Origin: Prunus persica
Taxonomy: Eukaryota > Streptophyta > Magnoliopsida > Rosales > Rosaceae
DNA length: 64,000 nt
Assembly: GCF_000346465.2 (NCBI RefSeq)
Contig: NC_034016.1
Location: forward strand, 17,864,563-17,928,562
Reading direction: 5' to 3'
Made by a program: the position numbers and the translations under genes. The notes under the pieces were generated by a model. That model made no database searches and was not told the origin of the DNA. It saw only the letters and a program-made list of their open reading frames with translations. Below are positions 24,044-33,454 of the stretch, in pieces (within the stretch, counting starts at the first letter, position 1; every line of letters starts with the position of its first letter).

Positions 24044-25400
24044 TCTGATCTAAGAAGTGTGTTTGCTGCTGCTATGATCGGTCTTTGTATGCTTATGTAA
24101 ATATAAGCATACAATTACATGTTATATTCAATAATATATCATATATCCTTTTTCGGATATCTCTATGAGTTTCCTACAGATTTCAGATAGGATTCGGATA
24201 AATATAAATAAATAAATAAAAACTTCCTTGGAACTTGATCTAACATCTTCAATGTGTATTATATCAAGGGAGTGCATAAGCCACCATTCCCACCCTTATC
24301 CCTGCCACCCAGGCCACCAAGCCACCATTTCTCTTTGTATTGTCTCTATCACAGATCTACCCCTACAACCATGAAATAAGTAGGTGTCAATGCAAAAGCA
24401 AAATACAAATCAAACTGGTTCTCCAAATTGTTGAATGTAGGGATATACTTTTTTGGTAAATTGATTATATTGAGAAGGGGCGATGAGTCATGTTTATTCA
24501 AAGGATATTCCATATTGATCTTCCATATAACACTTTTTCATGTACTTGGAACGTTATGGGTAATTTTCGTGGATTTTTATTTTATTTTTTATTTAAATAA
24601 TAAAAGACTTGTTAACTTTAAACACTTATTTTTATGAAAAAAAGAAGAATTTAATACTTAAGTTGTTGATGTGTTATAATTTAAACAGATAAATTAATAA
24701 AATGGTTTAAATACAAAATATAGAAGTTCGAAATTCAGAACGATATTATTAAAACTCGAAAGAAAACAACTATAAATATACACACGATGTGCTACCAAAA
24801 AGAAAAAATCATATCCAAAAGTTTTTAATAGATCCAACTATTCACGCACGTATTTCTGTGCTTACTTTTTTTTATTCTCATCAAATCATATAAGTCTTTC
24901 GACTTGAGATTTATTATGATGCGACATAAATTTTCTTTTTTTTCAATTGAAAAGGGAGGTAAACCCCAAAGAACAACAAAACAAGATGGGACATATAATT
25001 TGATATGCACGAGATGAATATTAGGTCTTGTCCTAGTCCAAAACTTCAAAAAGGTTAGCTGGAATTAAAAATGGAAAGATGGCTGCTTAATTAACCTTTG
25101 GTATGTTCGATTTTTCAAACCCATCATTAGATTTGACTATGAAATTTTTTTTGATCAATCAACCAATTTTTAAAATTATATAATATACGAAGAGAAAAAA
25201 CTAACTCGAATGTAAGAAACAAGTACACTACTTTGATCAACTTTCTTCATTCAATTTGCAATTAAAAGATGTTTTTATGTCACCTGAAAAGATTCGGATG
25301 AGATTGTACTTTGCTTTACATATCTGGCCTTGCAAAAAAACAATTTGGCATATGTTGTTGACTATGCTGTACATGCTTATATTGGTATTCTCTAAAAAAA
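24044..25400. other. Intergenic upstream of FMO copy 2
   Basis: Apart from the probable TATA box near 24100, this is AT-rich DNA with no supported gene, tRNA or clear repeat. Confidence 0.45.
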
Positions 25401-25690
25401 ACTTAAACTAATTAAGAAATATTATCCTTTTTGGGGTCAAATACTAAGAAAATGATGATGATGATGATGATGATGTTGATGGTTCGTGTCCGCCATTCAG
25501 ATTTGGAAAAACATAACGTGGCAGACAGGCTCACCAGATTTGCTGTAGATTTTTTAGGGCTGATATTCAAAGAATCATGATAATACCAAAAATAGTAATG
25601 GATTCGGTCAAAATGGACGGCCCGATAGAATTTAATTTTGCCTGCCAGAATTACACACGGTCTCAATATGAGAACTTATCTCCGGACAGA
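25401..25690 (+). repeat. Duplicated intergenic block, copy B (diverged)
   Basis: It shares ordered short matches with blocks A and C: ACTAATTAAGAAATATT, GGTCAAATACTAAGAAAAT, a GATGAT run, and a CTCAATATGAGAAC/CTCAACATGACAAC match. It contains an expanded (GAT)n microsatellite at about 25454-25476. It lies between FMO copy 2 and the CYP87A exon relic. Confidence 0.5.
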
Positions 25691-25961
25691 GTGGTGTTGA
25701 AAAGTGGGGAAAGCCTGTTTTTAAAATCCCAGAGCTACTGTTAATCTTGGTCCTTTTTGTACAATGGGGCTTGCCCATTAAGTCAATTTCTCTAATGCCC
25801 AACAGATTATCCATTAAGTTAAATTCTAACTTTTAGTTGCCAGCTTAATTTACTGTATATTTCACAACTGTTCGTGGGCCTTCAACGAATGGCTCGAGGA
25901 GGCTGGGTTCGAGTACGCATATTCAAGAATAACATCTGAACAAGATGAAGAAAAAATAATC

Positions 25962-26055
25962 TCAGTTTTTCTTATCTTCAAAATTGATGTGAATGCCATC
26001 CCCAAATCCTAACATGGGACTTCGAACAATGAGTGCCCCTTTGATCGTTGTCCAC
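25962..26055 (-). pseudogene. Solo last-exon relic of a third CYP87A-like P450
   Basis: Read on the minus strand, a TAG acceptor is followed by 94 bp, exactly the length of exon 9 in both nearby CYP87A genes. It translates in frame to WTTIKGALIVRSPMLGFGDG followed by IHINFEDKKN and a stop. The matching residues in copy 2 are WTTIKAARIARNPILGFGDG. No exon 8 or earlier exon is found upstream, where unrelated sequence begins within intron 8. It is therefore a fragment left by duplication or deletion. The frame is undamaged, so the event may be fairly recent or the exon simply lucky. Confidence 0.8.
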
Positions 26056-27264
26056 CTATTAACAGAAATTCAAATGATGGTTGGTTAAGATCTGTCAAGA
26101 ATTGCAGACACAATTTTTGTAACTCCAGATCCAAATGAGATAAAATAAGAGGGTAAAGAAATGTGTTAAGTTTCTGACGTGGAATCTTACGTGGGATCAC
26201 TTTTTAGTAGGCCATACGTGCAACCAATTTCACATCGGTCACTTATATATATATTTTATATTATTTTAATTTGGAGTTTTGTTTGATTTGGATTAAATTG
26301 GGCCAAGTCAACCGGCCCGCTTTGATACCATGTTAAGATTTCAGAGAAACGAACTCTTGGCCCACCACTAGCAACATCGATATTGTCCCCAATTTAACCA
26401 CTTGTTTAGCAGGTGTGGGGTTTTATACAAAAGGCCTCGACTTTATTATGAGTGGAGCCATTTATTATATGAGACTTTCTATTTTCAACTTTCCAATGTG
26501 AGACTTTTTATCTTCACATTCTCATACGCTCCTGCACGTATGATGAATTTTCAAGCCTATTACGTAGACAACACATATTAAGTGACGTGGAGCACGTGTG
26601 ACCGTTAGGCTTTCACACATGGACTCACCTGACTCTAATATCATGAAGGAAGTTGAGGATCCCCCCCTATTGCCAATTGGTTTTGGGGTGGAATCTCAAT
26701 TTTCTTCATGGTATCGGAAAACACACCCTTCATTTGAACTTCATCTCATCGATTTGTTTGTTGGTTGAGAGATTTTTCATCATTTGTAGAGCATTGGACT
26801 GAGAGATCTTCCATCTTTGTTAAAGAAGAGAGAAATCAAACCTAGGACCTCTGGAGTAAATACTCGTATTCAAACCAATGAATATGAACAAAATATATTG
26901 GTCCAATCCAAGGTATTTTTATTCATAAAATTTACAAATTTTATGAGTTTTATTAATACTTTCATATTGTGAATTCCTTAGTATGCATTGGCAGTTAAAA
27001 AAGGTAAACTTAAAATTTGTTATTTATTAAATCAAAAGAAACAAGGAGGCTGAATCCCCAAACAACCAGATGGAACAACTCATGTAGTGAATATTTGATA
27101 GCTGGGAGGCCTTTTTAGTGCACAACCCTCAATTATTCCAACTTAATTATATAGATATTCCTGTATTTGGCCTAATTCATAACTGAATTGCACGTTATTT
27201 TTAATTATAGGAACATCTAGACAAGTGCTCGATCATTTCCCATAAACAGAATTTGAAAAGTATC
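26056..27264. other. Intergenic with repeat-like sequence
   Basis: No gene is seen. Bases 26316-26540 look like transposon-derived DNA: GATACCATGTTAAGATTTC, GTGTGGGGTTTTATAC, and a tandem near-repeat of TGAGACTTTYTATYTTCA. I could not define its ends. Bases 26810-26885 carry a weak SINE-like B box on the minus strand (GGTCCTAGGTTTGATTTC). Confidence 0.4.
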
Positions 27265-29455
27265 TCAGTTTTTCTTCTCCGTGAGCTTAATGTGAATGCT
27301 TGACCCAAATCCTAACACATGCTTTCGAGTAATGCGTCCCGCTTTGATCTTTTTCCAGCTATGAACAAAAAAGTTAAAATTCAAAAACCTTGTAGTGAGA
27401 AAATGAGACAAAAAAATAAGAGGAGAATGGTGAAATGTACGTACCTATATTTGGTGACCAAGACATGGAGAAAGGTGGCCAAGAACACCCTACTATACTC
27501 TGCCCCTGCGCATTGTCTCGATCCTCGACCAAACGGCATGAAGTTCTTCGATACAACAAGGGAGTCAAGGTCCTAATTTCCATAAAATATTTACACATGT
27601 GTGTATAAACAAAATTAGCTTATTTTGGAAAAATGGCAATATTACTCTCAAGTTACAACACCAAACCCCTCTCTTCCACCCCACTAAAACGCACCTTCCA
27701 ACGCCACGGATTGAACTCGAGGGGATCCGTGAATGTGTTGGGACTTAGTTGAAGTGCAGAGGTGAGAACCATAATCGTCCAACCTGCTGGAATTGTAAAT
27801 CCTGCAAAGCATGTACTTCAACATTTTAGTGAAAAAAACATTTGCAGTTAGAAACTAAAGGCCTAAGCTATTTGTAACCAAGGACGTACCGTTTACTGGG
27901 ATATCTTTCAAAACTCTGCGGAACAATGCAGGTGCAACATTTCCCAGTCTAAGAGTTTCATTGACAACCTATGTTTTCCAAAGACCAGCAAGTTAATAAG
28001 ACTTTTTCCATAGTATTGTGTGAGTAGGAACAACATGTTGAGCTTGTGTACTTTGTAGAACTATTTACCTGACGAGTGAAAGTCATCGATTTATATTCGT
28101 CCCATGTGAGTGAGGAATTTGGATTTTCTCTGTTTTTGAGAAGTGCCTCATTCTCAGCCTTGACGATAAAAGATAATTGATTATTTGTGACTTAGGTAGA
28201 AAATTAAAGAACATGTTAAATTGATGCCTAAACTTAGTGTACTTACAGTCAACTCTTCTAAAGCTGCAGGATGCTCTGCAAGTAAACTGAAAGCTAATGA
28301 CATTATTGCTGAAATAGGATGAAAGCCAGCAAACAAGGCCCCAAATAAGGCATAAACAACAAAATCCTCGGACAAGAACTTCTCCTTGTCCATGTCGCTG
28401 CTGATTTGGTCAAGGAAATCTCCTCGATGTGTGTCCGGTGACGTGCGTCTCTTCTTCAGCATATCCCTCAGCATTGTTGTTATCTTCTCGCGGTCCTGAA
28501 TAGGTACCAAAGCTTTAAATATCTTTATGGTATCTGATTGAATAATTGAAACAAATTTTGCATGTTTTGATAAGCAAACCATTTTGAATACTACCTTTAA
28601 ACAGTTATGGTATGCTGTACCAGGAACATTCAAGGGAATTGACAAAAAAGTGCTCAAGATTTTAGAAAATTTGTCACTGAGGTTATCAGATGATGTTTCA
28701 GCATCATAACCAATCAAATGCTTGGCACCAAAATTCAAGAGCATCTGCGACGGCGAGAAAATGTAATTTTAATTAGTATAAACAATAAGCGCAGTGGATC
28801 ATAATAACTAATAGATAAGTGATTAAAAGTAATTGGGTTGAAATTTTTACCACTGAGGTAGCATGTTTAACTTCAACAGATGCCTGACTTGACCAGGAGG
28901 CAAGAGTTTTGACGACCGTTTTTTCTATTAGAGGGAGCAACTTTTCCTTAAGCGTCTCAGCGCCCAAGTGATTCAGTGCAACGCTCCTTATGTACTTGTG
29001 AACGACGGCTACCTTTATCTCTTCAGAAACCTTGAAGATCTTGGTAAATGAGTCCATGTACCACAGTTCAACTAGCTTGCCTTCTTGTTGAAATAGGTAA
29101 CTATTGAATTTGGGATCGGCTGAGACTACAATTGGTTTACCAGCCAAACTAGTCCGAAATATCGGGCCATATCTGCAAGGCAGAGAAGAATTGAAGCGAG
29201 AAATAAACTGGAATTTGTTATGGTAAATTGAGTAGGCATAGAGTTTATTTACTTTTGAAGTCTCTTCTTAAAGAAAGGATGAAGATCAATGGAATAGCTC
29301 GGAGACATCGCATTGAGAGTCTCTCCAACGAGAGGCCAGCCCATAGAACCCGGAGGGAGAACCCCATTGCATTTTGGATTTCTCCATTGTGTAATCCAGT
29401 GAGTAATGTATGTCACTAGCAAAACTACTAAACTCAATCCAACAGCAGCCCACAT
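27265..29455 (-). CDS. CYP87A-like cytochrome P450, copy 1 (atypical I-helix and heme loop)
   Basis: Nine minus-strand exons: 29455-29253, 29172-28851, 28744-28595, 28495-28247, 28158-28069, 27968-27890, 27801-27695, 27572-27445, 27358-27265. The product is 473 residues, matching CYP87A proteins (about 472). Seen: N-terminal membrane anchor at about 3-20; proline hinge LPPGSMGWPLVGETL; K-helix E342-T-L-R345; heme loop FMPFGRGSRQCAGAE with Cys421; and C-terminal LGFGSSIHIKL. CYP87A members oxidise sterols and triterpenoids in several plants, including side-chain cleavage in cardenolide makers. Odd: the I-helix reads AGFHPIS (281-287) where relatives have A-x-F-E-T/S, so the acid/alcohol pair is lost, and the heme loop has Arg in place of Gly (FGRG). 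This may mean altered chemistry or decay. A TATA box (CTATAAAGG) lies near 29505. Confidence 0.85.
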
Positions 29456-30285
29456 TTTCAGATCAGAGAAAGAATTGTAGTCTTATTGATTCACCTCCCC
29501 TCCCTTTATAGATCTATATCTCATTGCGAAAGAGGCCAGGCCATCACTGGAGATGGTGCTGATGGTGTTAGGTCAAAAAATGCATTAAAGTCTCTGTGCA
29601 TGCAAAATCTACTTACCTAACCCTAAAAAGCTTGTATCTTGACGTTAAAATCTATCTAGTTGCAGTAAGTTTCTACTCTTTTTTTTGGTCACGTAGTTGG
29701 TAGCAGCATTAAAACTTAGTTAGGGGCATTGAAACACAATTTAGGTCTTTTAAGTTAGGTTTCTAGAATTCCATAATCTAGATAAGTATTCTAGAGTTCC
29801 ATATACGTACATCAAATTTTTTAATCTTGCTCCTCAATCAACGGGACCACGGCGTATAAACGTAAATCACTCCACAGAATCAACTCATCAACACTGATTT
29901 ATTTTGTAAGTCTATTATAAGTTTGGCAGAACCTCATGTTTAGTTAGGTTATGGGAGGGGTAGCCTTCTTGCATTCTAGCTCAATATGAAATACATTTTT
30001 TATTTTTTTTAAAATGAAAATTCGGACAATTTTATTGCTCAAGAAATACCATTATCATTGTTAATTAGGAGTTTCTACTCACTAAATCGATGCTTGAAAT
30101 TTGTCTACGTATGTATGAGCCTTTTTTTTGTGCTTAAGTTGTCTTCTCTATGGGTAACCGTATTTAAGCATTAGGTGGCGCCGCCATTAGTTGGTGGTTG
30201 ATTTTAGGTCCAAATGTATTAAAATTTCAGTGCATTCAAAATTCTATTTACGTAGGCACACTAAATTTTTATTTTATTTTTTGGT
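29456..30285. other. Intergenic upstream of CYP87A copy 1
   Basis: It contains the probable CTATAAAGG TATA box near 29505. Otherwise it is AT-rich with no supported gene. Two phrases with near-identical wording (CATTAAAACTTAGTTAGGGGCATT near 29708 in pieces, and a similar one near 30440) hint at old duplication. Confidence 0.4.
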
Positions 30286-30289
30286 CAAA

Positions 30290-30405
30290 GTTAGGAAGGG
30301 GAATGGAGGAGGGAAACTCATACACATGAGTATTTCAGACTTGAATCCAGGACCATTTGGGAGCACACAAAATGTCTAGGCCAATTTAACTAACATCCGG
30401 CCAAA
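30290..30405 (-). repeat. SINE-like tRNA-derived sequence
   Basis: On the minus strand an A-box-like TTAGTTAAATTGGCCTA (about 30377-30393) is followed by a B-box-like GGTCCTGGATTCAAGTC (about 30337-30353). The spacing fits a pol III promoter. No clear target duplication or tail was found. Confidence 0.4.
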
Positions 30406-30653
30406 AAAATCTATTTTGGTGTATTAAAAATCATACTTAGGTACATTAAAACTTAGCTGGGGCATTCAAATTAAAATTCTATTTAATATGTAGGAGACTC
30501 TAGCTGTTTATTTTAAATTGGTCCCCATTTTTTCAAGCAAACATAAGGCCCAAAATTTCTTCACATTAAGGATCACAAAAATTACATGAATGCCACATGT
30601 TCCCAACGCTGTTTGTTAAAATGAAATTATGATTTAGTCCATTTCAAACTTTT

Positions 30654-30999
30654 AAGTGCCCGTTTGGTATTGCTTATTTGAGGTGAAACGTGATTTTTAA
30701 AATTTTTGAAAAGCCTAATCCGTTTGGTAAACTATGAAAAAATCAGTTATTGTTAAAAAGTTACTGTGAGAGAAAGCTATAAGGGAAATCAGCTAATGAT
30801 GTGCTTTCATTTTCTGATTAGGCATGAATCAGTTTCGAAGAGGCGCTAGGTTTAATGATCATGCGGGAATCATTTTTTCATTATGCGGGAATTAGTACCA
30901 ATAACACTTTTAACAAAAAATTTACCAAACACCAAACAACTTTCTCTCATAGCAAATCTGACAGCGATTATTTTCACAGCACAATAATGCCAAACTGGT
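30654..30999. mobile_element. Probable hAT-type MITE, degenerate
   Basis: The left end reads GTGCCCGTTTGGTATTGCTT. The right end, reverse-complemented, reads GACCAGTTTGGCATTATTGT. Imperfect inverted termini with CCGTTTGGTATTGC are common in plant hAT MITEs. The interior has further inverted matches (CATTTTCTGATTAG and GTTTGGTAAA repeats). An 8-bp target duplication was not evident. Confidence 0.45.
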
Positions 31000-31507
31000 C
31001 GATTGGGGTTCTTCAATTTTCCAAAAACTTTTTCTTTTTATTAACTGATTTTGTTAACACATTTATAAAAATAAAAATAAAACTTAAGAAGCCAACCTCT
31101 TCAAAAATAAAAACCTCAGATGCCAATAGGTAATACACAAAGTAATGTGTATGGTTTTTTTTTAATTTTTTGATATAGCCAATCGTAAGAGTAGGAGCAC
31201 AGGTGGATCTAAGTGTGGGTTGGAGTGGGCTCCAGCCTAGTGTTGAGTTTTTAGAATATACAACTTAGGCTAAATAGTCCAAGCCCAAACTAGGTGAATC
31301 AAATATTAGCTTACACCTCTATGTAGACAAAAGCCCACCCTCGTATAATCCCAGTTGTTAGATTGATTGGAATTCATGTGATGTAACTTTAGAACCCGTT
31401 TGATGCATTTTTATAATAAAGATAAATACTTTTTAATATAATAAATGTTGTTGATAAGTGCCCCATATGGCCTCCCAATCGAGAAATTATAAAGTGATAC
31501 TATATCA

Positions 31508-31559
31508 CCAAAGTCCAGTTGTAAAATATATTTTATTTATTTTTACAACTGGACTTTGG
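31508..31559. repeat. Perfect 19-bp inverted repeat (hairpin)
   Basis: CCAAAGTCCAGTTGTAAAA at 31508-31526 is the exact reverse complement of 31541-31559, with a 14-base AT-only loop. It may be the end of a fold-back element; CAGYTGGACTT also occurs in the arms of the larger inverted repeat just to the right. Confidence 0.7.
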
Positions 31560-31880
31560 CTTCCAACTTTACCCTTCAACTTTAATCACTCAAACCCCTC
31601 CCCACCATTTTCCCTGTGCATCGTCTTCTTCCCTACGCTATGCCTGTTATCTGCAATACCACATGTCTTCCCTTCTCTCTCGCCACCTACCCCAACCTTC
31701 ACTGTCTTCATAGTTAATGAATCTAAAGGACTTCTATTGTCAAATGACTCAAAACCCATAAACAAAATCTAGTCAAACTCTACCATTTTATCTCTGGAGA
31801 CACCCTTGAAGCTAAAGAAGATGGGTAATCTCTGAAAATTTCACTTCTTACTCTTTTAAAAAGACCTTGAATGAAAATTT

Positions 31881-31964
31881 CAGCGTATGATACGCCCATT
31901 CAAAGACAAAATAGAGCAGAATAGTACGGATGTATCACGTCAGCGTATCATACTCCCATTCAAA
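31881..31964 (+). repeat. Short direct duplication, 60-bp period
   Basis: CAGCGTATGATACGCCCATT at 31881 recurs as CAGCGTATCATACTCCCATT at 31941, two substitutions apart. The second copy lies within the left arm of the large inverted repeat. Confidence 0.65.
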
Positions 31965-32703
31965 TTTCGATATGTGTCTATTTTTGAAAGAAATTAATTA
32001 CTTTATTACAGCTGGACTTACTTAACCTTTATCTTTTAAAATAAAATTAGAAAAATAAAAAAGAAAGAAAGAAAGAATTTTCCAACAACCCTTTGTCCCC
32101 AACCTGAACACCCCATTACCGCCAACCTGTGCCACCCCTCTCCTTGCTCTTCCTCTTCAAAATCGGATGCTCAACAGACAATTCACCTTAGAATCCGATT
32201 TTGAACCCAAGTCTTTTATTAGCCAAATCAAATTGAAGAAGATTGTTCTCCAATTGATGCGCTCTGATCACAATGGCAGCACCTTGGGTTACTTGGGCAC
32301 AGCCCAACATCCACAAATCCCAAACACAACACATCTTTGTTCACTTGCACCATTGAATTTGCTACAAACACACTCTCTAGTACACTCACTTTGCAACACA
32401 AAATCAATGGAAGGCACAGCCGATGTGGATTGAGTTGAAGCATACTCTGAAAGGTGCTACAGACGTCACCCTAGGAATTTGACAGGAAGAGCAAGGGAGA
32501 GGGGTGGTGCATGTTTGAGTTGGAGACGGAGGGTTGGAAAGTTCTTTAATTTTCTTTTTAAAGACTTTTCTAATTTTATTTTAAAAGATAAAAGTTAAGT
32601 AAGTCCAACTGTAATAAAGTAATTAATTTCTTTTCAAAAATGAACACATGTTAAAATTTAAATAGGAGTATCATACGCTGACGTGGTAGATCCGTACTAT
32701 TCT
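31918..32703. mobile_element. Fold-back element with about 137-bp inverted arms
   Basis: The left arm 31918-32054 and right arm 32566-32703 are inverted copies. Both contain AGAATAGTACGGAT, CACGTCAGCGTAT, GAAATTAATTACTTTATTAC, and GGACTTACTTAAC with TTTATCTTTTAAAATAAAAT. Identity looks high, above 85% by eye. The 511-bp interior has no transposase-like ORF. Long arms without coding capacity fit a fold-back or MULE-type non-autonomous element. A target duplication was not resolved. Confidence 0.65.
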
Positions 32704-33196
32704 ATAATTTCTCCAAAATAAGGCCCACGCACTCCATAAAAGTAATATAATGGATTGTTAATTATAAAGGTAAATGATAATTTCCTCTTTATCCTGCTCC
32801 ATTTTGTCTGTTGCAATTCATTGTTTTCTTATAAATTGTTTTTTTTTTTTCATGAAAACCTTTATTGTGTTTAGGGTTTTTTTCTGTAATTCTTTTTATG
32901 CTATAATCTTTCTTCTGCTCAATCCATATTGTTATGATGGTATTAGAGCTCATCTTGATACTTCTATAATTTCTCATATATTTCTTTCAATTTCTACTTT
33001 TTGAAGCTCTGTTCTGAATTTAGGCACGAAACCTTCACTAAATTTATGAACTTTTCAATTTCTCTGAGATTCTTCTGTGTTCTTTTTTGAATTTCTGGTT
33101 CTTTTAAGTTACTTTTCCTTCCTAAAGCTTGGCTTATATGATGATGGTTAACCATAACCATTGGAAAAAACATAACCACTATTATAATAGATATCA

Positions 33197-33347
33197 CAAC
33201 AACAACAACAACAACAACAAAAACAAAAAAAAACAAATTTACCCCACCCCTATAAAAATTCCTATGTTCACCATTGGGTAGGAGGATTTGAAACCTAAGA
33301 CGAATGTAGGAGTAAATGCTCTTCACCACTTGAGCTATACCCCCTTG
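33197..33347 (-). repeat. tRNA-derived SINE with T/GTT-rich tail
   Basis: On the minus strand it starts GGGGGTATAG. A box TAGCTCAAGTGG lies at 33326-33337 and B box GGTTTCAAATCC at 33284-33295. These match pol III box A/B consensus with about 31 bp between. The 3' end runs into T and GTT repeats at about 33197-33240, a usual SINE tail. No acceptor stem is formed, so it is not a functional tRNA. Confidence 0.6.
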
Positions 33348-33454
33348 CAGCATGTGTATGTTTTTGTTGTTAATAACATGAAACACTCAATTTGATTATA
33401 TATATAGGTAGCACCTAAGTGTTCGATCAATTTATGAGAGAAAAAATATTCATC

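Noticed and set aside
26316..26540. Possible solo LTR or TRIM element
   Set aside because: The wording resembles plant retroelement termini, but TG..CA ends, a target duplication and a second copy could not be found in the window.
31458..32433. Frames of 104 and 88 codons in the repeat region
   Set aside because: They overlap the hairpin and fold-back element and show no family features or splice-supported extension.
33284..33347. Possible tRNA gene on the minus strand
   Set aside because: A and B boxes are present, but no acceptor or anticodon stems form, and a T/GTT-rich tail follows, fitting a SINE.
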